A stretch of 64,000 nt of DNA, taken from contig JABTUN010000001.1 of the NCBI GenBank assembly GCA_015075365.1, forward strand, positions 1,736,001-1,800,000, read 5' to 3'. Source of the DNA: Verrucomicrobiaceae bacterium (lineage in GTDB: Bacteria > Verrucomicrobiota > Verrucomicrobiia > Verrucomicrobiales > Verrucomicrobiaceae). Below, piece after piece: positions 43,039 through 51,925 of the stretch. The notes beneath the pieces were generated by a model, which did no database searches, had not been told where the DNA came from, and was given only the letters and a program-made list of their open reading frames with translations. The number at the start of each line of letters is the position of its first letter. Within the stretch, counting starts at the first letter, position 1. The position numbers were made by a program, and so were the translations under genes.

Positions 43039-44400
43039 TGTACACGCCGCCACGCCTTGCAGACCGCTGCCTGCGGCTTTGGAGCACTTGCGTTGAACGG
43101 AATCGCCACGGCGGCCAGTTTGCCGCGCGGACTGCATCACACGCCGCGGGCAAAGCGCGTGATCTTCTTGTTCATGCACGGCGGGCCGTCGCAGGTGGAC
43201 ACTTTTGATTACAAACCGAAGCTCCAGGAGATGGACGGCAAGAAGCTGCCCTTTGCGCCTGCGAAGAACCTTGATCCGTCCTCGACGAGCCAGGCAAAGC
43301 TGCTCGGATCGCCGTGGAAGTTCTCGCAGCACGGCGAGAGCGGGCTTTGGGGCAGTGAGTTGTTCCCGGAAGTGTCGAAGCGCCTCGATGACATCTGCGT
43401 GGTCCGCTCCATGCAGAGCAAAGGCCAGTCGCACGGCCAGGCTGTGTGCATGATCCACACTGGCACGGATAATTTCGTGCGTCCGTCGATGGGCGCGTGG
43501 ATCAGTTACGGCCTCGGCAGCGAAAACGCCGACCTGCCCGCCTTTGTCAGCATCAGCCCGTCCGGCACGCATGGAGGCCCGCGCAATTACGGCAGCGCCT
43601 TCCTGCCCGCCGCGCATCAGGGCACGACGGTCGGTCGCGGTGGCAAACTCGGCAAGGACGCCACTTTCCGCTTTCTCGATGCCAAAGGCGATGCCGCCGG
43701 TCAGCGGCGCAAAATGGACCTTTTGCAGGCGATGAACCGCGAGCACTTCGAGTGCACGCGTCACGCTCCCGTCGAGGGCATGATCCAGAGCATGGAGCTG
43801 GCCTTCCGCATGCAAAAAGAGGCTCCAGGCGTGATGGACATCGAAAACGAGCCCGCGCACATCAAGGCGCTCTACGGCATCGGCAGCGATGTGACCGACA
43901 ACTACGGCCGCCAGTGCCTGCTCGCGCGTCGCTTCGCCGAAGCGGGTGTGCGTTACATCCAGGTGAACACACCGAACGTGTGGGACCAGCATTCCAATCT
44001 CGTCGGTGGTCACACAAAGAACGCCGCCGCCGTGGATCGTCCCATCGCCGGACTGCTCTCTGATTTGAAGCAACGCGGCCTGCTGGAAGACACCCTCGTC
44101 GTGTGGGGCGGTGAATTCGGCCGCACACCGATTGTGCAGGGCGCGAACGGCCGCGATCACAACCCGCAGGGCTTCACGATGTGGCTCGCCGGTGGCGGCG
44201 TGAAAGGCGGCCTCGCGTATGGCGAGACGGACGACTTCGGCTACTACGCCGTGAAGGACAAAGTCCACATGCACGACCTCCACGCCACGATCCTGCACCT
44301 GCTCGGCATTGATCATTTGAAGCTGACGTATCGCTACGCCGGCCGCGACTTCCGCCTCACCGATGTGTATGGCGAGGTGGTACACGGGATCTTTGCGTAG
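42961..44400 (+). CDS. DUF1501 family protein (Tat-exported, sulfatase-like fold)
   Basis: A 479-residue DUF1501 protein. A Tat-like signal ([18 protein letters not shown]) lies at residues ~28-45. [37 protein letters not shown] and [13 protein letters not shown] are hallmark blocks of the family, which is related to alkaline phosphatases/sulfatases and is usually encoded next to a DUF1549/DUF1553 protein, as here. The start is uncertain: ATG 43003 or a later site would also give a Tat signal, and part of the N-terminal extension is encoded by a REP-type hairpin. The TAG stop lies in another GTAG-hairpin. Confidence 0.9.
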   Translation: MTTPSSNRQPAASIMPNARLAERDGYCTRRHALQTAACGFGALALNGIATAASLPRGLHHTPRAKRVIFLFMHGGPSQVDTFDYKPKLQEMDGKKLPFAPAKNLDPSSTSQAKLLGSPWKFSQHGESGLWGSELFPEVSKRLDDICVVRSMQSKGQSHGQAVCMIHTGTDNFVRPSMGAWISYGLGSENADLPAFVSISPSGTHGGPRNYGSAFLPAAHQGTTVGRGGKLGKDATFRFLDAKGDAAGQRRKMDLLQAMNREHFECTRHAPVEGMIQSMELAFRMQKEAPGVMDIENEPAHIKALYGIGSDVTDNYGRQCLLARRFAEAGVRYIQVNTPNVWDQHSNLVGGHTKNAAAVDRPIAGLLSDLKQRGLLEDTLVVWGGEFGRTPIVQGANGRDHNPQGFTMWLAGGGVKGGLAYGETDDFGYYAVKDKVHMHDLHATILHLLGIDHLKLTYRYAGRDFRLTDVYGEVVHGIFA

Positions 44401-44434
44401 CGTCGTTGCCAGTCGAATCTGCGGCAACATGACG
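44397..44434 (+). repeat. GTAG-hairpin overlapping the DUF1501 stop codon
   Basis: GTAG is followed by CGTCGTTGCC, a 12-nt loop and GGCAACATGACG; GTTGCC/GGCAAC pair perfectly and CGTC/GACG extend the stem with a 2-nt bulge. The stop codon TAG is inside the GTAG. Confidence 0.5.
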
Positions 44435-44456
44435 CATTGAAGTTCGTTTCCGACGA

Positions 44457-45374
44457 ATGCTCCGCGTTCTCATTTACCTCCTCATCGCCTCCTCCGGCCT
44501 CGTTTTCGCTCAAAACGCGAAGAAGGCCGTCGAGCAGCCCTTTTCATGGGTTTCGCCGATGCAGAATGCCGAATGGGCGAAGAAGTCGCTGCCAGCGACG
44601 GTAAAGCACGCGACTTTCAGGAGTCCCTCGATGGGTATCGACGTCGGTTATTACATTTACCTGCCGCCGGGGTATGAGCAGGGCCAGGAGAAATATCCGG
44701 TGGTCTATCACCTGCACGGCGGACGGCCCGGTGCGGAGAACAAGGCCGTGCGACTCGCGAGCTATGTGGATGCGGCGATTCAAAAGGGCACGATCAGGCC
44801 CACGATCTATGTTTTCCCGAATGGCGGGCCGGTGAGCTGGTATGACATGCCGGAGATGAAGCTGGGCATGGGCGAAAGCGTGTTCGTGAAGGAACTCGTG
44901 CCGCACATCGACGCGACGTATCGCACCTGGGGCACTCGCGAAGGGCGGGCGTTGGAGGGTTACTCGCAGGGTGGTCGTGGCACCACGCGCATCATGTTCA
45001 AGCACCCGGAGCTTTTCCTTTCCGTCGCTCCCGGCGGCTCGGGCTACGGCCCGGAGAAGCACATCCAAGAAAACGACGGCTATGAGAGCGAGAAGCTGCG
45101 CTTTCTGCCGCTCGGCTACAACGCCTGGGATCTCGCGAAGGCTTTTGCAACGCGTCAGGATCGTCCGGCGCTGAACATCCTCGTCTGGGATGGCACGAAG
45201 TGCTTCAACTATGAGCACAACAAGCTCTTCTCGGCCCACCTGAAGGAGCTGGGCATCGCGCATGAGTTTCTCTCGATTCCCGATGTGCCGCACACCGCCA
45301 CCGGCAGCTACGATGTGAAAGGCGATGACATCATGCGCCATCATCAAAAGACTTTTGATCAGCACCGCCCATGA
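44457..45374 (+). CDS. secreted esterase (alpha/beta hydrolase, feruloyl-esterase/EstD-like)
   Basis: A 305-residue protein with signal peptide MLRVLIYLLIASSGLVFA. YYIYLPPGYEQGQEKYPVVY and HLHGG mark the esterase D-type fold; the nucleophile is Ser170 in GYSQGG, and the catalytic His is probably in VPHTATGSY. It probably removes acyl groups from glycans. It overlaps the following DUF1592-type gene by ATGA, so both are translationally coupled in one operon. Confidence 0.87.
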   Translation: MLRVLIYLLIASSGLVFAQNAKKAVEQPFSWVSPMQNAEWAKKSLPATVKHATFRSPSMGIDVGYYIYLPPGYEQGQEKYPVVYHLHGGRPGAENKAVRLASYVDAAIQKGTIRPTIYVFPNGGPVSWYDMPEMKLGMGESVFVKELVPHIDATYRTWGTREGRALEGYSQGGRGTTRIMFKHPELFLSVAPGGSGYGPEKHIQENDGYESEKLRFLPLGYNAWDLAKAFATRQDRPALNILVWDGTKCFNYEHNKLFSAHLKELGIAHEFLSIPDVPHTATGSYDVKGDDIMRHHQKTFDQHRP

Positions 45375-48040
45375 GATTTGCCGCTGTTATCCTAGCGATC
45401 ACCGCTTCTGCTCACGCTGCAGACCTCCGTCCGCTGCTGGAGAAATACTGCCTCGACTGCCACAACGCGGACAAACAAAAAGGCGACGTCGATCTGACGC
45501 ACTTCGGATCACCGCAGAATATGATGAAGGAGTTCAAGCTGTGGCAGACGATGCTACAGCAGGTCGAGGAGGAGGAAATGCCGCCGAAGAAGCCGCTGCC
45601 GAGCGCCGCCGAGCGTGAGGAGATCGTGGCGTTCTTGCGCAAAGGCATCGACTCGGTCGATTGGAGTACTCAAAAGGGCATCGAGCACGTCACGCTGCCG
45701 AGACTGACGAAAACCGAATACAACAACACGCTGCGCGACCTCCTCGGCATCGACTTCGAGCCAGGCAAACTGCTGCTCGATGATGGCCCGGGCCTTTCCG
45801 GCTTCACGAATGATCGCGACGCGCTCTTCATCTCGCCCGCGCTGGCGGAGCAGCTCTTTGATGCGGCGGATTATGCGCTGCAAAGCATGCTCAATCTGTG
45901 CCTGAAGCCCTACTCGAAGCACTTTGAGGCCGAAACGATGCTCATGACCGAGCGCGGATCGAAACCGGAGGATCTTCCCGGTGGCGGCACCGGCTACTCG
46001 CTGGCCGGGGCAGGCCAGCGCACGCTTTACGACGAGGTCATCGTGCCGGCGGACGGCTGGTATCGCCTGACCGTGAAGCATGTCGGTCGTGGTGGCGATG
46101 CGGGGCTGCGTTTGCGCATCGACAACGAACCGCGAGCGCTTTTGAAGTGCCTCGACAACACACCGAAGGAAGAAACGATCGAGCTGCTGCTCCGTGCCGG
46201 CACGCATCAGATGACCTGGAACATCGACAATACTGGTCTGCGTGCGCCGACGCCCGTTCCGGTGCGGAAATCTCGGAAGGCGCCGAAAGGCGGTTATCCC
46301 GTTTTCGATCAGCAGAAGGCCGCGCCGCTCGTGCGCGAGGCCGCGCAGAAAAACGCGCCGCAACTTCCAGTGCCTGCCAATGCCAGCGCCGAGGTGAAGA
46401 AGCTCGTCGATCAGATGAACCGGGGCTTTGGCAGCATGCAGATGCGCATCGAGTATCTGCGCGCCGTGACGCCTGCGGGCAATCCAAGCGATCTGCGCAG
46501 CTTCTACAACCTGTTGCCCGAGCGCACCGAAGGCATGGTGGCGGTGAAGCTTCAACTCGCCAAAGCGATGCAAGTGCCCGTGACCGAGCTGGATCGCCTA
46601 ATCGAGGCCGCGAACTTCGAAAAGCTCGCCAGCAACCGCAAGGTGGTCGGTGACTCGTTGGAAGTGCTCGATCTGCCGTTCGATCCCGCCTCGCTCATTG
46701 GCAGCGCGGCCTCACAAAAGGTCGTGAAGGCCGAAAAAGTCGGTGCGCCCGGTGTGGACTGGATTCGCGTCGAAGGCCCGATTTCGCCCGCAGGTTCAAA
46801 ACCCCGCGAAATCTTCCAAAGGGATGCCAAAGCCGCTTTGAGCGCCTTTTTGCCGAAAGCCTTCCGCAGGCCGTTGCGAGCCGGTGAGTTCGAAAAGCAT
46901 CTCATGCTGTATGAAACGGCCCAAAAGCGCGGTGAATCGCCCGAGCAGGCCTTGAAGCTCGCTTTCGCGGCCGCTTTGACCTCGCCGAGCTTTTTGTTCC
47001 GCGATGAACTCCGCGTCGGAAAGCTCGACGATCATCAACTCGCCAGCCGCTTGAGTTATTTCCTCTGGATGAGCCTGCCAGACGATGAACTGCGGACGCT
47101 CGCCGATGCCGGCAAGCTGCACGATGACACAACGCTGCGTGCGCAGGTGAAGCGCATGATTGCTGATCCGCGCTCGCGGGCCTTCACGAGCACCTTTCTC
47201 GGCCAGTGGCTCGGCTTTGCCGGACTCGGCACCGAGCATGTGCCGGATGCGAAAAAGTTCCGCGACTTCACGCCCGCGCTCGCCGACGCGATGAAGCTGG
47301 AGCCCGTCCTCGTCTTTGAAAACCTCCTGCGCAGCGGCGGCAGCCTCACGCGCCTGCTCGATGCCCGCGAGACCTTCGCGAATGAATCGCTCGCCTCGCT
47401 ATACGGCCTCGAAGTCAGCGGCGAAACCATGCAGCCCGTGAAATTCACCGACGACAAACGCGCTGGCCTGCTCGGCATGGCCGCCGTGCTCACCGCGTCG
47501 TCCACACCGAACCGCACCAGCCCCGTCATCCGCGGCAAGTGGGTGCTGGAGACTCTCCTTGGCCGCAAACTCGCCGAACCACCCGCCGATGCCGGCCAGC
47601 TCGACGACAAAGCCGGTGATCGCGGCAAAACGCTGCGCGAAGAACTCGCCGCGCATCGTCGCAACGAGTCGTGTGCGTCATGCCACGACAAGATTGATCC
47701 CATCGGCTTCGGTTTGGAAAACTTCGACGCCATCGGACGCTTCCGCGACAAAGAAGCCGACAAGCCGGTGGATGCGAGCGGCACCCTGCCGGGTAACATC
47801 GCCATCAATGGCCCCGCCGAGTTGCGAAAGGCCATCCAGCAGCACTACAGCGACGAATTCATCCGCAACGTCACCCAGCGCCTCACCGCCTTTGCCTTGG
47901 GCCGTGCCTTGAAGCCGCAAGATGAGGGTTTGATCAGTCGCTTGCTTGCCGATCTGAAAAAGAACGACCACCGCGCCGCTGTGCTCATCGAGTCCATCGT
48001 CCTCAGTGAAGCGTTTCGGACGCAGGGTGGGGCCGAGTGA
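45371..48040 (+). CDS. cytochrome-type PSD protein with DUF1587/DUF1592/DUF1588/DUF1585 domains
   Basis: An 889-residue exported protein (signal MRFAAVILAITASAHAA). The haem-binding motif CLDCH is at residues 27-31. DUF1587 follows (RLTKTEYNNTLRDLLGID), then a carbohydrate-binding-like insert (YRLTVKHVGRGGDAGLRLRI), DUF1592 (RLSYFLWMSLPDDELRTLAD), DUF1588 (TPNRTSPVIRGKWVLETLLG, with a further haem-like CASCH) and DUF1585 at the C-terminus. In Planctomycetota and Verrucomicrobiota this protein is nearly always followed by DUF1552; here a small nucleotidyltransferase module separates them. Confidence 0.92.
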   Translation: MRFAAVILAITASAHAADLRPLLEKYCLDCHNADKQKGDVDLTHFGSPQNMMKEFKLWQTMLQQVEEEEMPPKKPLPSAAEREEIVAFLRKGIDSVDWSTQKGIEHVTLPRLTKTEYNNTLRDLLGIDFEPGKLLLDDGPGLSGFTNDRDALFISPALAEQLFDAADYALQSMLNLCLKPYSKHFEAETMLMTERGSKPEDLPGGGTGYSLAGAGQRTLYDEVIVPADGWYRLTVKHVGRGGDAGLRLRIDNEPRALLKCLDNTPKEETIELLLRAGTHQMTWNIDNTGLRAPTPVPVRKSRKAPKGGYPVFDQQKAAPLVREAAQKNAPQLPVPANASAEVKKLVDQMNRGFGSMQMRIEYLRAVTPAGNPSDLRSFYNLLPERTEGMVAVKLQLAKAMQVPVTELDRLIEAANFEKLASNRKVVGDSLEVLDLPFDPASLIGSAASQKVVKAEKVGAPGVDWIRVEGPISPAGSKPREIFQRDAKAALSAFLPKAFRRPLRAGEFEKHLMLYETAQKRGESPEQALKLAFAAALTSPSFLFRDELRVGKLDDHQLASRLSYFLWMSLPDDELRTLADAGKLHDDTTLRAQVKRMIADPRSRAFTSTFLGQWLGFAGLGTEHVPDAKKFRDFTPALADAMKLEPVLVFENLLRSGGSLTRLLDARETFANESLASLYGLEVSGETMQPVKFTDDKRAGLLGMAAVLTASSTPNRTSPVIRGKWVLETLLGRKLAEPPADAGQLDDKAGDRGKTLREELAAHRRNESCASCHDKIDPIGFGLENFDAIGRFRDKEADKPVDASGTLPGNIAINGPAELRKAIQQHYSDEFIRNVTQRLTAFALGRALKPQDEGLISRLLADLKKNDHRAAVLIESIVLSEAFRTQGGAE

Positions 48041-48083
48041 ATCGAATGTTGCTGGCAGGCGAGGATGCCGCTAGTTTCCACTC

Positions 48084-48266
48084 ATGCAAAACACCAGTCT
48101 GGTCGAGCCAATCAAGAAACGCGTGGGTGGCAGCCTGACGCGGCTTTCGCCTTTGCGGCGGCTTGAGATGCTGCGCGCCAATGCCCGCATGCTGTGCGGC
48201 GGCCGCTGGTCACCTCCCGCTGACGATGGAACCCTCGTTCGAAAAGTTGTTGGCCTTGCTCGCTGA
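48084..48266 (+). CDS. small basic protein, possible partner of the nucleotidyltransferase
   Basis: A 60-residue, Arg/Lys-rich frame (MQNTSLVEPIKKRVGGSLTR at the start) that overlaps the next gene by 41 nt in another frame. I do not recognise a family. The tight overlap and size match antitoxin or adaptor genes that precede MNT/AbiEii-type nucleotidyltransferases, but coding potential is not proven. Confidence 0.45.
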   Translation: MQNTSLVEPIKKRVGGSLTRLSPLRRLEMLRANARMLCGGRWSPPADDGTLVRKVVGLAR

Positions 48267-48699
48267 AAACGAGGTGCGCTTTGTCGTCGTAGGTGGCATT
48301 GCCGTCACGCTGCAAGGGTATGTTCGGCTGACGGAAGATGTGGATCTGCTGGTGGCGGATGATCTGCCAAACTTGGAGCGGCTGCTGGGTGCACTGAAGC
48401 ATTTTGGAGAAGGATATGCGGCTGAACTCACTCCGGCTGATTTTGATGATTCAGAAGGAGCAATCCGAATTGTCGAGGAGACGGAAAGCTGCCACATCGA
48501 CCTTTTCACCCGCATGTCTGGCAGGCGTTATGAGGAAGTGCTGAGCGACGCCGGGACGATTGAGATCCGTGGCTTGCCGGTTCGCTTTGCCTCGAAAGCC
48601 TCGCTGATCGCCTGGAAGGAGGCGTCGGTTCGCGAAAAGGATCGTCTGGATGCGATGGCCTTGCGTCGATTGCAGGATGATCCGCATGCCTTTGATTGA
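48226..48699 (+). CDS. minimal nucleotidyltransferase (AbiEii/MNT-like)
   Basis: A 157-residue protein starting MEPSFEKLLALLAENEVRF. VVVGGIAVTLQGYVRLTEDV, followed by DLLV, gives the Gly-Gly and the two-Asp motif (E-D-V-D) of the Pol-beta-like nucleotidyltransferase superfamily; the third acidic residue may be in ESCHIDLFTR. Such proteins act as toxins or antitoxins of type IV/VII modules, or as tRNA/protein nucleotidyl modifiers. It interrupts an otherwise conserved DUF1592-DUF1552 gene pair, supporting its accessory nature. Confidence 0.8.
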   Translation: MEPSFEKLLALLAENEVRFVVVGGIAVTLQGYVRLTEDVDLLVADDLPNLERLLGALKHFGEGYAAELTPADFDDSEGAIRIVEETESCHIDLFTRMSGRRYEEVLSDAGTIEIRGLPVRFASKASLIAWKEASVREKDRLDAMALRRLQDDPHAFD

Positions 48700-48748
48700 G
48701 GGTGAAAGGCTGCAAGCTGGCTTGCTTTGTCCTCGTTACCCCAAACAC

Positions 48749-50050
48749 ATGACACCTCGCATCGAACGCCGCACTCTTCTTCGTGGAATCGGAGCCACGC
48801 TGGCTTTGCCGTGGTTGGAAATCATGACGCCGAGGGCGCGGGCGGCTCAAAAGCTGCCGCCACGACGGTTTGTGACGTTTTTCCAGCCGAATGGCGTTTT
48901 TCCAAAAGCATGGAATGTGACGGGCACGGGGCGGGATTTCACGCTGTCGCCGATTTTGGAACCACTGGCAGCTTTTAAAGACGACATGGTCGTGCTGAGT
49001 GGGATCGACAGTGTGGGCAAAGGGCACGTCAAACTCACGGGGGCCTTTTTGACCGGCACGGCCATCGAGAATGGCGTGAATGGCATTTCGGTGGATCAGG
49101 TGATCGCGCGGCAGATCGGCAAAGGAACGCGGTTTGCGAGCATCGAGCTCGGCACGGAGCCGCCGCGGCAGGGCATGGCGGGCGATGATCCGATCTCGCT
49201 GGCGAACACGGTTTCGTGGAGCAGCGCCACGCAGCGCATCTCGCCGGAGATCAGCCCGCAGGCGGCTTTTGACCGGTTGTTTCGTGATCCGTCGTCGCCA
49301 GAGGCGCGGCGGGCGGCGGAGAATCGTCGCAGCGTGGTGGATCTCGTTTTGGAAGATGCGAAGGCGCTGCAAAAGATCGCCAGCGGTCGCGACAAGGAGA
49401 AGATCGACGAGTATCTCGAAGGTGTGCGCGGTGTGGAGCAGCAAATCGAGCGCACGATGAATCCGCCCGCGCCAGAATGGACGCCGCTGACGCCACCGGA
49501 TCTGACACGGCCACCTGCGGGCATCCCGATGAGCAAGGACCAGCACATGAAGCTGATGCTCGACCTGCTGGTGCTCGCCTTGCAGACGGACACGACACGT
49601 GTGGCCACCTTCATGAGCGCGCACGGCTTCTCACGGCAGAATTTCACCTTCCTCGATGGCGTGAAGAATGATCACCACGGCATGAGCCATCACAAGAACC
49701 AGGAGGCGCTGGTGGCCGAATACACGACGGTGAGCCGCTGGTATGCGCAGCAGGTGCATTACCTCGTTTCGAAGATGAACGGCATCGACGAAGGCAACGG
49801 TTCGTTGCTCGACAACAGCATCGTGCTCTACGGCAGCGAGATGAAGGACGGCAACGGCCACATCAAAGAGGATCTGCCGCTGGTGTTGCTCGGCAAAGGC
49901 CAGGGTCGCGTGAAGACGGGACAGCATGCGGTTTTCGAGAAGGGCACCCCGTTGGCGAACCTGCATCTCACCCTCGCGCAGCAGTTTGGCGCCGAGATGG
50001 CGAGCTTTAACAACGTGAGCAATGGCACGCTGGACGGGCTGTTTGTGTGA
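48749..50050 (+). CDS. DUF1552 family Tat-exported protein
   Basis: A 433-residue protein with the Tat signal ERRTLLRGIGATLALPWLE near the N-terminus. FFQPNGVFPKAWNVTGTG, FMSAHGFSRQNFTF and YGSEMKDGNGH are typical DUF1552 blocks. This family forms a conserved partnership with DUF1592 cytochromes; the biochemical function is unknown, although the fold is predicted to be related to DUF1501/sulfatases. The start at MTPRIERRTLL is preferred over an upstream extension that overlaps the nucleotidyltransferase gene. Confidence 0.9.
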   Translation: MTPRIERRTLLRGIGATLALPWLEIMTPRARAAQKLPPRRFVTFFQPNGVFPKAWNVTGTGRDFTLSPILEPLAAFKDDMVVLSGIDSVGKGHVKLTGAFLTGTAIENGVNGISVDQVIARQIGKGTRFASIELGTEPPRQGMAGDDPISLANTVSWSSATQRISPEISPQAAFDRLFRDPSSPEARRAAENRRSVVDLVLEDAKALQKIASGRDKEKIDEYLEGVRGVEQQIERTMNPPAPEWTPLTPPDLTRPPAGIPMSKDQHMKLMLDLLVLALQTDTTRVATFMSAHGFSRQNFTFLDGVKNDHHGMSHHKNQEALVAEYTTVSRWYAQQVHYLVSKMNGIDEGNGSLLDNSIVLYGSEMKDGNGHIKEDLPLVLLGKGQGRVKTGQHAVFEKGTPLANLHLTLAQQFGAEMASFNNVSNGTLDGLFV

Positions 50051-50059
50051 TGTCGTGGT

Positions 50060-51136
50060 TCATGGCCTGATGGACTCACGCCGCTTCAACTGCCCGCACG
50101 CCGCATCAATGTCCGGTCCGCGTGCGCGGCGCAGGTGGGCAACGGCTCCATGCGCGCGGAGTTCGGCGAGGAATGCCTCTGTTTGCTCCAAGCTGCTCGG
50201 TGCATAGCTGCGGCCCTTCAAACTGAGTCCGGTGGGATTGTAACGCAGCAGATTCACGTGCATGCGGCGGCCTGCGAGCAGTCGCGCGAGATCGCGCGAC
50301 TGCGTCAGCGAGTCATTCACGCCATCGAGCAGGCAATACTGGATCGTCGTGATGCGACCGCTCGCGGCTTGATAACGATCCGCAGCCTCCAGCACCTCTT
50401 TGACATCAAAACGCCGGCCCATCGGCAGCAGATCGACCCGCGTGGCATCGTCTGGCGCGTGCAGCGAGATCGCCAGATGCACGCCGAGGTTCGCTTCACG
50501 CAGTTCCTCGATGCCGGGCACGATGCCGACCGTCGAAACGGTGACCTGCCGCCAGCCAAATGCTCCGAGCTGGGGATCAGCGATGCGTTCGATGGCGGCG
50601 AGCACGTTTTTAAGGTTCAGCATCGGCTCTCCCATGCCCATGAAGACCAGCGTGCGTAGTGTGCGGCCCGTCGCATGCGCCTCGCGCCGCAAATGGCGGA
50701 ATTGCTCGATGATCTCGCCGGAAGTGAGATTTCGTTCGAAGCCGGTTTGCGTCGTCGCGCAGAAGTCGCAGCCCATCGCGCAGCCGACTTGGCTCGAAAC
50801 ACAGCCTGCAGCGCGATCTTCGCGGTAATCGGGCATCAGCACACTTTCGACAGTGCGGCCATCGTGCAGGCGAAAGAGCAGTTTGGCCGTTCCATCGGCT
50901 GAAACCTGACGTTTTGCTAAAGTGGCAGCTTCGGAGGTGAAATCAGCGTGCAGCCTGTCTTCGAACCTTCCGGGCAAAAGGAAGTCTGCGCGCCTTTCCG
51001 GCTCCTGTGCAGCCAAAAGGCTGCGGATCACGCGAGGTGCATGCATTTCATTGAAATCATGGCTGCGCATCCAGGCGCGGAGGTCCGCGAGGGAGAGATC
51101 AGGCAGGGTTCGAGGCTGGGCGGTGGTTGTGGGCAC
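50060..51136 (-). CDS. rlmN: RlmN-family radical SAM rRNA/tRNA adenine C2-methyltransferase
   Basis: A 358-residue radical SAM enzyme that methylates A2503 of 23S rRNA (and A37 of some tRNAs). The iron-sulfur motif Cys119-x3-Cys123-x2-Cys126 is in QVGCAMGCDFCATTQTG; MGMGEPMLN and SLHAPDDATR are family blocks, and Cys347 in DIDAACGQL is the resolving cysteine near the C-terminus. The first methyl-accepting Cys cannot be excluded at CVSSQVGC. It is convergent with the DUF1552 gene. Confidence 0.93.
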   Translation of the reverse strand: MPTTTAQPRTLPDLSLADLRAWMRSHDFNEMHAPRVIRSLLAAQEPERRADFLLPGRFEDRLHADFTSEAATLAKRQVSADGTAKLLFRLHDGRTVESVLMPDYREDRAAGCVSSQVGCAMGCDFCATTQTGFERNLTSGEIIEQFRHLRREAHATGRTLRTLVFMGMGEPMLNLKNVLAAIERIADPQLGAFGWRQVTVSTVGIVPGIEELREANLGVHLAISLHAPDDATRVDLLPMGRRFDVKEVLEAADRYQAASGRITTIQYCLLDGVNDSLTQSRDLARLLAGRRMHVNLLRYNPTGLSLKGRSYAPSSLEQTEAFLAELRAHGAVAHLRRARGPDIDAACGQLKRRESIRP

Positions 51137-51215
51137 GTTCTGAGTCGATGGCGGTCTTTTGCCTCTCGTTCAAGCCCGGTGAAAACACGCCATTATATCA
51201 TCGTTAAGACGCCGC

Positions 51216-51884
51216 ATGAAGTTCCCCGCCTATCTCACGCTCTCTTGGTTTTTGCTCGCCTCCTTGCCGCACGCCGCCGATGCCACTTACCAGCCGCAGC
51301 TCTTCAAAAGCCTCAAACTCGTCTATGAGGACACTTTTGATGCCGGCACGATCAACGCCGACTTTTGGGAAGTGCGGCAAAACACGACCTGGGTCGTGAA
51401 AGACGGCGTATTGCACGGAAGCGAGTCGTCAAAAGAGTTTCAGGCCAAAAAGAAAGCCAGTGATGATCCCTCGCACGCGGGACTGAAACCGGTGATGTGG
51501 CTGAAAAAGGTGCCGGAGAACTTTGTATGCTCCATGCGCGTGCGTTACGATGCGAAGTCGTATCAAAAAGGCTTTCCACTCTTCGATCTCGGCCACCACA
51601 TTCACACCATCAGCTTTGGTGAAAAGGCTACGACGCTCGCGATCAAGAAAAACGTCGAATCGCTACGAGTGGAGAAGCCGATCTTCACTCTGAACGAGTG
51701 GCATGATGTTGTCATTGAGGTGAGGAAAGGCGCGATTCTGCTGCAAATCGACGGCGTGAAGCATGTCTTCGAGAGCAAGAACATCGACATGACCGGGCAT
51801 GCTCAGATCGACTTCAAAGCTGTCGATTTCGGCACCTGCCAGATCGACTCGATCAAGCTCTGGGAGGGCATTGCCGGATCATAA
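51216..51884 (+). CDS. secreted DUF1080/LamG-like concanavalin-fold protein
   Basis: A 222-residue protein with signal peptide MKFPAYLTLSWFLLASLPHA. YEDTFDAGTINADFWEVRQ, WVVKDGVLHGSE and FTLNEWHDVVIEVRKGAILL follow the strand pattern of DUF1080/3-keto-glycoside hydrolase-type domains, though shorter than many. It is the first of three consecutive secreted glycan-related genes (then an acetylesterase and a beta-helix protein). Substrate unknown. Confidence 0.75.
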   Translation: MKFPAYLTLSWFLLASLPHAADATYQPQLFKSLKLVYEDTFDAGTINADFWEVRQNTTWVVKDGVLHGSESSKEFQAKKKASDDPSHAGLKPVMWLKKVPENFVCSMRVRYDAKSYQKGFPLFDLGHHIHTISFGEKATTLAIKKNVESLRVEKPIFTLNEWHDVVIEVRKGAILLQIDGVKHVFESKNIDMTGHAQIDFKAVDFGTCQIDSIKLWEGIAGS

Positions 51885-51925
51885 GGCAAAATTTTCCAGG
51901 TCCGAATCACACTCAATCTGCGGCC

